Origin: Paludibacter sp. | Lineage (GTDB): Bacteria > Bacteroidota > Bacteroidia > Bacteroidales > Paludibacteraceae | Length of the DNA stretch: 14,200 bases | Reading direction: 5' to 3' | Assembly (NCBI GenBank): GCA_028705705.1 | Contig: JAQWCZ010000020.1 | Span: 1 to 14,200, forward strand | Shown here: piece after piece, positions 6,935 to 14,053 of the stretch | How the letters are laid out: every line of letters begins with the position of its first letter | Numbering within the stretch: the first letter of the stretch is position 1 | Translations under genes and position numbers: made by a program | The notes under the pieces: generated by a model | Told to the model about the DNA's origin: nothing | What the model saw: the letters and a program-made list of their open reading frames with translations, nothing else | The model's database searches: none

Positions 6935-7687
6935 ATGCAACGAATTATAGGTTTTTTCCTTGTCCTGTTTCTGCTAACTTCATGTGGTACTGTTGGTTGG
7001 AAGGTTCAACAGGCTGAAGCAATTAAAATTCCGCTTGATAAAGAGACGGAGCAGCTTGCAGATGAATCGTTTAAGGCTTTTCTGGCACCTTACAAACTTC
7101 AGCTTGAAAAGGAAATGAATGAGGTAATCGGATTTGCCGTACAGGATTTGAAAATTCACGGACCAGAAAGTTTGCTTTCGAATTTCAGTGCTGATGTGTA
7201 CCGGCAGGTTGCAACGACAGCCATTCAGTCACCTGTAGACATTGCTATTGTGAACCTGAAAGGACTGCGGGCACCGATACCGGCAGGTAACATAACCGTA
7301 TCCCGCATCTTCGAGTTGATGCCTTTTGAGAACGAATTGGTGGTGTTGTGGATCAGGGGAGAGGAACTGCTATCCCTGTTTGATTTCTTTGCCTCCATCG
7401 GAGGAGAAGGAGTTTCCGGAATGAAAATGGGAATTCGTGAAGGGAAAGTAGTTGAAGTCACCATCGGCGGTGTTTCTGTAGATAAAAATAAGGTATATGT
7501 GGTTGCTACCAACGATTACCTCGCAGAAGGGAATGACGGCATGTCACAACTGAAAAATGCAGTAAAACGGGTCAATACCGGCATCAAAATACGGGATATG
7601 CTAATTGAGCATATCCGGAAAGAAAGCGAAGCAGGGAGAAAGATTGCTCCGAAGCTGGACTGGAGAGTATATTCTGAAAATGAATAA
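6935..7687 (+). CDS. Lipoprotein with 5'-nucleotidase C-terminal (substrate-binding) domain
   Basis: The 250-residue protein opens with a lipoprotein signal peptide ending in the lipobox LTSC (Cys17), so the mature form is lipid-anchored in the envelope. From about residue 75 it matches the C-terminal domain of UshA-type 5'-nucleotidases: SPVDIAIVNLKGLRAPIPAG (97-116), ITVSRIFELMPFENELVVL, the ELL helix, SGMKMGI, and YVVATNDYLAEGNDG near 187-201, where GNDG replaces the usual GGDG. In UshA this domain holds the base-stacking and substrate-recognition residues and swings over the metal site. The catalytic half is absent here and is encoded by the next gene, so the two products probably form one enzyme. 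The stop codon (7685-7687) is formed by the first bases of the 160-bp inverted repeat element. The 276-bp gap upstream shows only a weak promoter (CTTG 6818-6821, AATATTTG 6843-6850). Confidence 0.88.
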   Translation: MQRIIGFFLVLFLLTSCGTVGWKVQQAEAIKIPLDKETEQLADESFKAFLAPYKLQLEKEMNEVIGFAVQDLKIHGPESLLSNFSADVYRQVATTAIQSPVDIAIVNLKGLRAPIPAGNITVSRIFELMPFENELVVLWIRGEELLSLFDFFASIGGEGVSGMKMGIREGKVVEVTIGGVSVDKNKVYVVATNDYLAEGNDGMSQLKNAVKRVNTGIKIRDMLIEHIRKESEAGRKIAPKLDWRVYSENE

Positions 7688-7844
7688 ACCACAAAAGGCA
7701 CAAAAGAAAGACTAAGGAAACACAAAAGAGCTAATAACGAATAGCTAATAACGGAAGTGATGAAAGACACCCTCTATTAATTTATAATTTTTGATTTTCA
7801 CTTTTGTGTTTCCTTAGTCTTTCTTTTGTGCCTTTTGTGGTTTA
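7685..7844. repeat. MITE-like element with perfect 44-bp inverted arms
   Basis: The left arm (7685-7728) and right arm (7801-7844) are exact reverse complements over 44 bp, separated by 72 bp. The arms are polypurine/polypyrimidine-like, with CCACAAAAGGCACAAAAG near the left tip. The ends read TA...TA; if TA is a target duplication, the element proper is 42-bp arms around the same core, as in IS630/Tc1-type MITEs. The core holds AGCTAATAACG twice (7729-7739, 7743-7753), 14 bp apart, and has no coding capacity. In RNA it would form a very stable hairpin between the two nucleotidase genes. It may act as an RNase III site, partial terminator or spacer. Mobility and copy number cannot be judged from one copy. 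Confidence 0.75.
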
Positions 7845-7857
7845 AAAATAATATATT

Positions 7858-8703
7858 ATGAAACAAATAAAAATACTACTAACAGTATTACTGCTTCTCC
7901 CGTTTTTGTTGCTTTTCAGTCAGCAAAACAACAAATTGGTGATTTTGCACACCAACGATACGCATAGTCAGCTTGAGCCGACTGCACCCGATGCAGTTCG
8001 CAGCCCTGATATGGGGGGCTATGCCCGCCGTTTGGGTGTGATTAACCAAATCCGGGAGCAGGAACCCAATGTATTATTGGTAGATGCCGGTGATTTCTCA
8101 CAGGGAACACCCTATTATAATTTCTTCAAAGGTAGGGTGGAAGTGCAGGGAATTAACAGAATGGCATACGATGCTGTTACTTTGGGTAATCATGAATTTG
8201 ACAACGGGATGGACACCTTGGCGGCTATATTGAAACTGGCTGAATTCCCCCTTGTATCTTCCAATTATGATGTTAGTAAATCGGTCATCGCTGAGTATGT
8301 AAAGCCTTATTTAGTAGTTGAAAAAGGAGGAATACGCATCGGTATCATCGGATTGGGAGCCGAATTGAAAGGCTTGGTGATGGAAGAACAGTATAAAGGA
8401 GCAAAGTACTTGGATCCGGTTGAGACGGTAAAAAAATATGAAAGGCTATTGAAAAAACAAAAAAAATGTAATGTGATCGTGTGTTTGTCGCATTTGGGTT
8501 CTGATTCAACATCGACTAAAATCAATGATTTTCAGGTGGCGAAACAATCTAAATATGTGGATGTTTTTATTGGAGGTCACTCGCACACCCTGTTGGAAAA
8601 CGTAAAAACCAACAACGCAAAAGGTAAATCGGTACTTATTACTCAAATGGGTAAAAGTGGATTATTTTTAGGAAGAATCAACTTATATTTAACCAAAGAT
8701 TAA
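7858..8703 (+). CDS. 5'-nucleotidase catalytic (metallophosphatase) domain protein
   Basis: This 281-residue exported protein (hydrophobic leader about 5-20) carries all five metal-binding blocks of the calcineurin-like nucleotidase domain: HTNDTH (Asp34, His36), VDAGDF (Asp79), LGNHEFDNG (Asn111, His112), CLSHLG (His212) and IGGHSHTLL (His241, His243). Known relatives hydrolyse nucleoside 5'-monophosphates, UDP-sugars or cyclic nucleotides in the periplasm, salvaging nucleosides and phosphate. UshA itself is about 550 residues with both domains. This protein stops right after the catalytic domain, and the recognition domain is the separate lipoprotein gene 170 bp upstream. No promoter box lies in the 13 bp after the inverted repeat, so it is probably co-transcribed with the lipoprotein gene through the hairpin. 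Confidence 0.93.
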   Translation: MKQIKILLTVLLLLPFLLLFSQQNNKLVILHTNDTHSQLEPTAPDAVRSPDMGGYARRLGVINQIREQEPNVLLVDAGDFSQGTPYYNFFKGRVEVQGINRMAYDAVTLGNHEFDNGMDTLAAILKLAEFPLVSSNYDVSKSVIAEYVKPYLVVEKGGIRIGIIGLGAELKGLVMEEQYKGAKYLDPVETVKKYERLLKKQKKCNVIVCLSHLGSDSTSTKINDFQVAKQSKYVDVFIGGHSHTLLENVKTNNAKGKSVLITQMGKSGLFLGRINLYLTKD

Positions 8704-8724
8704 TGTCAATCAGCCGAAAGGCGC

Positions 8725-8755
8725 TTTCATTTTCTTTCAAATTTCATTACCTTTG
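8725..8755 (+). promoter_or_regulatory. rpoN promoter
   Basis: TACCTTTG (8748-8755) is an exact -7 TAnnTTTG match. TTTC (8725-8728) stands 19 nt upstream, one base from the -33 TTTG. The expected start near 8762 leaves a leader of about 40 nt before the ATG at 8803. Confidence 0.55.
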
Positions 8756-8802
8756 CGCTGCAAGTTAATTTAAAATTGATTCCTGAAAAACGTTTAAGTC
8801 CT

Positions 8803-10254
8803 ATGTTACGCCAGACATTAGAACAAAAATTGCAACAGAAGCTTTCTCCTGCGCAAATTCAGGTTATTAAAATGCTTGAAGTCCCGACGCTGGAGCTGGA
8901 AGAACGTATTCGTCAGGAACTGGAAGAAAATCCGGCATTGGAAGAAGGCAGGGAAGAAAGTGAGACGGAAAATGAGTTTGATGATGATTTGAATGACGAC
9001 GGAGGCAATAATGACGACATGGATTTGGAAGAATACATGGCAGATGATGACATCCCGGATTACAGATTGAAAATCAACAATACTTCCAAAGATGATAAAA
9101 GAGAAGATATCCCGTTTTCGATTGGAAAAACCTTTCATGAAAATCTGATTGAGCAGTTGGGACTACAGCAGATTGCAGAGCATGAACGGCTACTGGCTGA
9201 ATATGTCATCGGTAATATCGATGAAGAAGGATATTTGCGACGTACAGTTGAATCGATGGTAGATGATATTGTTTTTCATGCCGGTGTGCATACTACGGAT
9301 GAAGAGATGGAAGGAATCGTCTCGATGATACAGGAATTTGATCCGCCGGGAGTAGGCGCCACAAACCTGCAGGAATGTTTGAAGCTCCAGTTAGAGCGAA
9401 AGACATATCATCCTAAAGTTGATTTAGCCCTCACGATTGTGGAAAACTATTTCGAAGAGTTTACAAAAAAGCATTACGACCGGATTAAGAAGAACTTGGA
9501 AATTGATGATGATATGTTACGGGATGCCGTGTCTGAGATTGCTCATCTGAATCCAAAACCAGGGAATGCCTGGGGAGGAAATTTACTGGAAAAATCGATG
9601 TCGGTGGTGGTGCCGGATTTTATCCTGGAAAATGACGAAGGGAAACTTACGGTTCATCTGAATAACAGTAATATACCTGAATTGCGGGTAAGTAATACGT
9701 ATAATGAACTGTTTCAGGAGTACAGTCAGAAAAAGGCAGAAAAAAGCAAAGGATTGAAAGATGCCGTGACCTTTGCAAAACAGAAAATCGATTCGGCGCG
9801 CTGGTTTATAGATGCCATCAAACAACGGCACGAAACGCTGCTTACCACGATGCGGGCGATTGTGGAGTTTCAATACGATTTCTTCACCGAAGGAGATGAT
9901 GTGTATTTGAAACCGATGATTTTGAAAGATATAGCGGATATTACCGGTTATGATATTTCTACCATTTCCAGGGTAAGTAACAGTAAATTTATCCAGACCG
10001 AATTCGGGGTGTATCCGGTGAAATATTTCTTTTCAGAATCGATGACGAATGAATCCGGCGAGGAAGTATCAACCCGTGAAATCAAGAAAATTTTGCAGGA
10101 ATGCATTGAAAATGAGAATAAAAAGAAACCTTTGAATGATGATGCATTGGCTGAGGTGTTAAAAACAAAAGGTTACAGTATAGCCCGCAGAACGGTTGCC
10201 AAATACAGGGAACAATTAAACATTCCGGTTGCCCGTTTGCGGAAAGAAATATAA
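8803..10254 (+). CDS. rpoN: RNA polymerase sigma-54 factor
   Basis: RpoN directs core RNA polymerase to -24/-12 promoters and melts them only with an AAA+ activator. The 483-residue protein has region I at the N-terminus (LRQTLEQKLQQKLSPAQIQ, then ELEENPALEEG), the part contacted by activators. A very acidic region II follows (about 45-85). The core-binding domain comes next, then the DNA-binding region with DISTISRVSNSKFIQTEFG, and the RpoN box ARRTVAKYREQLNIP at 461-475, which reads the -24 element. A TTG at 8776 would add nine residues, but the ATG at 8803 gives the usual family start and sits properly behind the promoter. The PAP2-like gene begins 13 bp after the stop, suggesting an operon. 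No sigma-54 activator gene is in the window. Confidence 0.97.
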   Translation: MLRQTLEQKLQQKLSPAQIQVIKMLEVPTLELEERIRQELEENPALEEGREESETENEFDDDLNDDGGNNDDMDLEEYMADDDIPDYRLKINNTSKDDKREDIPFSIGKTFHENLIEQLGLQQIAEHERLLAEYVIGNIDEEGYLRRTVESMVDDIVFHAGVHTTDEEMEGIVSMIQEFDPPGVGATNLQECLKLQLERKTYHPKVDLALTIVENYFEEFTKKHYDRIKKNLEIDDDMLRDAVSEIAHLNPKPGNAWGGNLLEKSMSVVVPDFILENDEGKLTVHLNNSNIPELRVSNTYNELFQEYSQKKAEKSKGLKDAVTFAKQKIDSARWFIDAIKQRHETLLTTMRAIVEFQYDFFTEGDDVYLKPMILKDIADITGYDISTISRVSNSKFIQTEFGVYPVKYFFSESMTNESGEEVSTREIKKILQECIENENKKKPLNDDALAEVLKTKGYSIARRTVAKYREQLNIPVARLRKEI

Positions 10255-10267
10255 AAACAGATATTGG

Positions 10268-10873
10268 ATGAAGCAGTTTCTCAAAGTTATTTCCTTTGTT
10301 TTTCAACCCCTGTTGATGCCTACATTCGGCATCAGCATGTTGTTGCTCACAAACTTAGCGCTTTTTTATACGGAAATCTGGAAATGGTTTGCCCTGGGAG
10401 GAACTTTTCTGTTTACTGCCATCTTGCCTGCTACACCCATCCTGATGATGATGCGAAAAGGACAAATCAGGGACTTATACATCTCTAAAAGAGAACAGCG
10501 GACTTTTCCGTATCTGTTTTCTTTGCTGGCTTATACCTTCTGGACTATTTTCATGTGGCGGGTCTTGCAGGTGCCGTTTTTTATTGTGGCAATGGGTATC
10601 GGATCGGTGCTTTCCATCATTATCATTACCCTGATTAATATGAAGTGGAAAATCAGCGCTCATCTTTCCGGTATCGGCGGATTAACCGGTGGTGTTTTCG
10701 CTTATTGTTACGTGATGGCCATCAATCCGGTTTGGCTGATGATACTGATGCTGGTTATTTCAGCACTAACTGCCCTTTCGCGTATCGAACTGAAAGCACA
10801 TACGCCGGCACAAACCCTGGCCGGTTTTACCGTCGGATTCCTGATGGTGTTTTTACCGGGAATCTTTGTTTAG
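10268..10873 (+). CDS. PAP2-like integral membrane protein
   Basis: A 201-residue protein made almost wholly of membrane helices (about 5-33, 38-61, 83-100, 103-124, 136-152, 155-170, 183-200). Its loops resemble the three phosphatase motifs of the PAP2 superfamily in degenerate form: SKREQRTFPY (73-82) for KxxxxxxRP, ISAHLSG (129-135) for PSGH, and SRIELKAHTPAQTLAG (171-186) for SRxxxxxHxxxD, with Gln in place of Asp. PAP2 enzymes dephosphorylate lipid phosphates such as phosphatidate or undecaprenyl diphosphate. Whether this one is still catalytic is uncertain. An ATG at 10268 (MKQFLKV) is used; a start at 10229 would overlap the rpoN end and add 13 polar residues. The stop TAG begins a repeat motif shared with 3282-3293. 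No role linked to sigma-54 can be claimed. Confidence 0.75.
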   Translation: MKQFLKVISFVFQPLLMPTFGISMLLLTNLALFYTEIWKWFALGGTFLFTAILPATPILMMMRKGQIRDLYISKREQRTFPYLFSLLAYTFWTIFMWRVLQVPFFIVAMGIGSVLSIIIITLINMKWKISAHLSGIGGLTGGVFAYCYVMAINPVWLMILMLVISALTALSRIELKAHTPAQTLAGFTVGFLMVFLPGIFV

Positions 10874-10886
10874 TGGTTAGTTTAAA

Positions 10887-10914
10887 AATTAAGAATTAAG
10901 AATTAAAAATTAAG
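10887..10914. repeat. Four tandem 7-bp units (AATTAAG)
   Basis: AATTAAG, AATTAAG, AATTAAA, AATTAAG in direct succession, 14 bp after the PAP2-like gene. The third unit has one change. Immediately before, 10870-10881 repeats the 12-mer TTAGTGGTTAGT found at 3282-3293. AT-rich intergenic repeat with no assigned function. Confidence 0.7.
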
Positions 10915-10965
10915 AATGCAAGGGGAACTCACATTAATGCTCATTTTTCGTGCGATGCGGGTGCA

Positions 10966-11012
10966 GTCTTGATTTTTTTGCTTCATTTTTTGTATCAAGA
11001 CAAAAAATGAAG
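10966..11012 (+). repeat. Two overlapping, mutually exclusive hairpins in the prfB upstream region
   Basis: Hairpin A pairs GTCTTGAT (10966-10973) with ATCAAGAC (10994-11001) across a 20-nt loop. Hairpin B pairs CTTCATTTTTTGT (10981-10993) with ACAAAAAATGAAG (11000-11012), perfect over 13 bp, with loop ATCAAG. The left arm of B lies in the loop of A, and the right arms share 11000-11001, while the loop of B is part of the right arm of A, so only one can form fully. No T tract follows. It could be a dispersed repeat or a switchable leader. The remaining bases of the 226-bp gap show no gene and no clear promoter. Confidence 0.55.
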
Positions 11013-11099
11013 TCGGGATTTGGGGCAGATAGCACCAAGATAAAAACTAATAAAGAACAGCGAAGACTTTAGACTAAAATAAAACAAATAAAATAAAAT

Positions 11100-12207
11100 A
11101 TGATTACACAAGACCAACTTAAAGAAGTGTTGGAGCGCGAGGACGCGCTGAGGAGGTATCTTTGACGTCGATACCAAGTTAATACAGATTGAAGAAGAAG
11201 AGTTGCGCACGCATGCTCCCGGGTTCTGGGATGATGCCAAGTCGGCTGAAGTGCAGATGCGCAAGGTGAAGGACTTGAAAAACTGGGTGGAAGGCTACCG
11301 CGAAGTGAAAGCCGCTGCTGATGAATTACAGCTTGCCTACGATTTTTACCGCGAAGAGGCTGTGACGGAAGAAGAAGTCGATCAGGCCTATACACACGTT
11401 ATCTCCCTGATTGAAGCACTTGAGATGAAGAATATGCTTTCGAAAGAGGAAGATAAGTTCGGTGCGGTGATCAAGATTGTGGCCGGTGCCGGAGGTACCG
11501 AGGCACAGGACTGGGCTGAAATGCTTTTCCGGATGTACCAGCGCTGGGCTGAACGGCAGGGTTATAAACTCGAAGTAACCAATTATCAGGATGGGGATGA
11601 AGCCGGGATTAAAACGGTTACCATGCAGATTGAAGGTGAAATGGCCTATGGCTACCTGAAATCGGAGAATGGTGTTCACCGTTTGGTGCGTGTTTCTCCC
11701 TTTAATGCGCAGGGTAAACGCATGACTTCCTTTACTTCCGTTTTCGTGGTTCCCCTGGTGGACGATACGATTGATATCGAAATCAACCCGGGTAACCTGA
11801 GTTGGGATACGTTCCGATCGGGAGGAGCCGGCGGACAGAATGTGAACAAAGTGGAGACCGGTGTACGGTTGCATTATAAGTTTACAAACCCTGTTACTGG
11901 CGAGCCGGATGAAATCATCATTGAAAACACGGAAAGTCGTTCGCAGTTTGGGAATAAGGATAATGCTATGCGTTTACTGAAGTCGCAGTTGTATGAACTG
12001 GAACTCGAAAAGCGCCGTGCTGCTGTTGCTAAAGTAGAAGCCGGAAAACGTAAAATTGAGTGGGGTTCGCAAATCCGCAGTTATGTGTTCGACGACCGCC
12101 GGGTGAAAGACCACCGCACCAACTACCAGACTTCCAATGTGAATGCCGTGATGGATGGTGATATCGACGCGTTTATCAAGGCTTACCTCATGGAATTCGA
12201 GGGTTAA
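11100..12207 (+). CDS. prfB: Peptide chain release factor 2 (programmed +1 frameshift)
   Basis: RF2 reads UGA and UAA stop codons and triggers peptide release. Frame one starts with ATG at 11100 (MITQDQLKEVLEREDALRRYL) and meets TGA at 11163-11165. Joining 11100-11162 to 11164-12207 by skipping T11163 gives 368 residues, close to the 365 of E. coli RF2. The site is AGGAGG (11151-11156), TAT, then CTTTGAC: an internal Shine-Dalgarno three bases before the slippery CTT, as in the classical autoregulated prfB. Low RF2 makes ribosomes pause at UGA and shift, raising RF2. The stop-recognition tripeptide SPF is at 199-201 (RVSPFNAQGKRMTSF), and the peptidyl-transferase motif SGGAGGQNVNK has GGQ at 244-246. 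The gene shares TTAA with the convergent pseudouridine synthase gene. Confidence 0.96.
11151..11166 (+). promoter_or_regulatory. prfB programmed +1 frameshift site
   Basis: AGGAGGTATCTTTGAC: Shine-Dalgarno-like AGGAGG, 3-nt spacer, slippery CTT (11160-11162), in-frame stop TGA (11163-11165) followed by C, a poor termination context. Slippage by one base places GAC (11164-11166) as the next codon, giving Leu-Asp at the junction. Confidence 0.95.
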
Positions 12208-13115
12208 TTTTTTACGCTGAATACTTTGGTGAATGCTTTGGGTGCAGGTATCTCGAAACTTAGTTGTTCCTTCGTGAAGGGATGGTAAAAGGCGAGGATG
12301 CTCGCGTGCAGACAGATTCGTCCGAGCGGAGTGCCCAATGAACCGTATTTCTTATCACCGGATACCGGGTGCCCGATGCTTTGCAGGTGTACCCGGATTT
12401 GGTTTTTACGACCGGTTTCCAGTTCGAGTTCCAGCAGCGAAAAGTAATTATTCGATTTCAGGCAACGGTAATGGGTAACCGCCTTTCTGCCTCCGTCAGC
12501 TTCCTTTTCGGAATGTATCTTCAGTGATTTCTCGTTTTCAGTTAACCAACTGGTGATGGTGTCTTTTTGTTTCTCCATCTTACCTTCAACCAGGGCGATG
12601 TAGGTCCTGCGGGTTACAATCTCGTGCCAGTTTTCCTGCAGGATGAGTTGTGCATCTCTGTTTTTGGCAAAGACCAGAACCCCCGAAGTCTCGCGGTCTA
12701 AGCGATGTACCACGTAAATGCGGTTCGACGGACTGCCTTTCTTCACATGCGTTTTCAGAATAGAAAAGGCGGTTGTTTCATCCCCTTTACCGGTACTAAC
12801 CGTGAGAAGCCCTTCTTTTTTTTCTACTACAATGATGTCGTTATCTTCATACAACATCCGCAGTTTCGGATGAGTCAGCTCGATGTTGCCCCGTGAACTT
12901 TTCACTTCCACTGCATCGCCGGGTTTCAGCAGGTGGTTAAACAGGGTTGTGATTTTACCGTTCACCATCACCTGCCGGTGAGCAAGCAACGATTTAACCG
13001 AATTGCGTTTCATGCCGCCCATTTTGGCCAACAGGAAATCCATCAAAATACTTTCGGTGCTAACTTTTAAATTGGTTGATTTTACCGGTGGGGTATAAGT
13101 CGTGTTTTTTCTCAT
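12204..13115 (-). CDS. RluA-family 23S rRNA/tRNA pseudouridine synthase
   Basis: The enzyme isomerises uridine to pseudouridine in structured RNA. The 303-residue protein has an N-terminal S4 RNA-binding domain (about 22-72, including RNSVKSLLAHRQVMVNGK), then the catalytic domain. This starts with IIVVEKKEGLLTV (94-106), followed by the RluA motif VVHRLDRETSGVLVFA with catalytic Asp140, and later the block GRKNQIRVHLQSIGHPVSGD. Which RNA position it modifies cannot be told from sequence alone. The longest frame begins at a TTG (13121), but the ATG at 13115 (MRKNTTY) is preferred. Its stop overlaps the prfB stop by three bases within TTAA, tail to tail, with no terminator between. It diverges from the nitroreductase gene. 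Confidence 0.93.
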   Translation of the reverse strand: MRKNTTYTPPVKSTNLKVSTESILMDFLLAKMGGMKRNSVKSLLAHRQVMVNGKITTLFNHLLKPGDAVEVKSSRGNIELTHPKLRMLYEDNDIIVVEKKEGLLTVSTGKGDETTAFSILKTHVKKGSPSNRIYVVHRLDRETSGVLVFAKNRDAQLILQENWHEIVTRRTYIALVEGKMEKQKDTITSWLTENEKSLKIHSEKEADGGRKAVTHYRCLKSNNYFSLLELELETGRKNQIRVHLQSIGHPVSGDKKYGSLGTPLGRICLHASILAFYHPFTKEQLSFEIPAPKAFTKVFSVKN

Positions 13116-13136
13116 CTTCAATATTTAATGTAGCTG

Positions 13137-13144
13137 CAAAGTTA
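13137..13144 (-). promoter_or_regulatory. -7 box of pseudouridine synthase promoter
   Basis: Minus-strand TAACTTTG is an exact TAnnTTTG match, 21-29 nt before the ATG at 13115, giving a leader of about 15 nt. No TTTG at -33. Confidence 0.42.
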
Positions 13145-13261
13145 ATGCTTTTCTGTAGTCTTTTTGTGATGACCTAAAAAAGAAGCCTAATTTGATTCAT
13201 AAGAACTGATTTTTATAATAATTCTCCGTTTTTTTGTACTTCCGGAGGTTCAGACTTGTTG

Positions 13262-13269
13262 TAATTTTG
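13262..13269 (+). promoter_or_regulatory. -7 box of nitroreductase promoter
   Basis: TAATTTTG matches TAnnTTTG exactly and lies 31 nt before the ATG at 13301. The nearest upstream TTTG (13233-13236) is 25 nt away, longer than the usual 19-21. Confidence 0.42.
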
Positions 13270-13300
13270 TACCAGAATTAATTTAAAAACAAAAAGAAGT

Positions 13301-13924
13301 ATGATTGATAGTTTAAACTGGCGTTATGCCACCAAGAAATTTGATAAAAGCAAGCAGGTAACTGCTGAAAATATTCAGTTACTCAAAGAAGCTATACGAC
13401 TGACGCCCTCTTCTTACGGATTGCAACCCTATAAAGTGCTTGAAATAAAGAATCCTGAAATCAGAGAAAAATTAAAAGTAGCCTCGTTCGGGCAGCCACA
13501 AGTCACCGATGCCTCAACCTTATTCGTGTTTTGTGCCACCGACGATTTAACCGATGCACACATTGATGCTTACCTCGAACTTTCAGCTAAAACCCAACAG
13601 GTTGATGTTGAAGTATTCAAGGGTTATGGTGATTTTATGAAGGGCGTGTTCGGTAGTCGTACTGGGGCAGATAAACACGAATGGGCAGCCCGTCAGGCCT
13701 ATATTGCACTCGGAAATTTGCTTACCACCGCAGCATCCATGCACATCGATGTCAGTCCGATGGAAGGATTCGATCCTAAACAATACGACGAAATACTCGG
13801 AATGAAAGGCAGCAGATATTCAACGGTAGTAATTGCTGCTATCGGATACCGATCCTCCGATGATGAGGCGCAATACAAAGCCAAAGTGAGAAAACCGTTG
13901 GACGAGTTGTTTGAAACCAGATGA
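13301..13924 (+). CDS. NfsB-like NAD(P)H-dependent nitroreductase
   Basis: A 207-residue cytoplasmic flavoenzyme of the nitroreductase superfamily, which uses bound FMN and NAD(P)H to reduce nitro compounds, quinones or pteridines as a homodimer. The opening LNWRYATKKFDKSK supplies the Arg (residue 8) and Lys that hold the FMN phosphate. TPSSYGLQPYKVLEI at 35-49 is the Ser-Ser-x-Gly-x-Gln-Pro flavin block seen in NfsB. EWAARQAYIALGNLLTTAA is the dimer helix, SPMEGFDPKQYDEILGM the substrate loop, and VVIAAIGYRSSDDE the C-terminal flavin contact. Length is normal (E. coli NfsB has 217). The physiological substrate is unknown. It stands alone, with its own -7 box and a strong terminator 37 bp downstream. 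Confidence 0.94.
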   Translation: MIDSLNWRYATKKFDKSKQVTAENIQLLKEAIRLTPSSYGLQPYKVLEIKNPEIREKLKVASFGQPQVTDASTLFVFCATDDLTDAHIDAYLELSAKTQQVDVEVFKGYGDFMKGVFGSRTGADKHEWAARQAYIALGNLLTTAASMHIDVSPMEGFDPKQYDEILGMKGSRYSTVVIAAIGYRSSDDEAQYKAKVRKPLDELFETR

Positions 13925-13960
13925 TTTACAATACTTTCAGCAGTTTTTGTATTTATCATG

Positions 13961-13999
13961 AATCCCGATGCCGGCAAGGATCATCGGGATTGTTTTTTT
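13961..13999 (+). terminator. Intrinsic terminator of the nitroreductase gene
   Basis: AATCCCGATG (13961-13970) pairs perfectly with CATCGGGATT (13982-13991), 11-nt loop, followed by G and seven T (13993-13999). A textbook rho-independent terminator for the plus strand. Read from the convergent dipeptidase gene there is no T tract, so it should work mainly in one direction. Confidence 0.88.
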
Positions 14000-14053
14000 G
14001 AGTCTCGATAGTTTTGTTTCTTTCTTTTTCGGACTTGTGATGTATTCGATGTG

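Noticed and set aside
8713..8722. GCC-GAAA-GGC mini-hairpin as terminator after the nucleotidase gene
   Set aside because: Stem of only 3 bp and a broken T tract; it abuts the rpoN promoter instead.
11100..11203. In-frame TGA in prfB as a disabling mutation
   Set aside because: The surrounding AGGAGG-TAT-CTT-TGA-C is the classical programmed frameshift site, and the joined product has normal length and motifs.
11326..11874. 182-codon minus-strand frame inside prfB
   Set aside because: Antisense shadow of a strongly conserved gene; no recognisable domain and no start signals.
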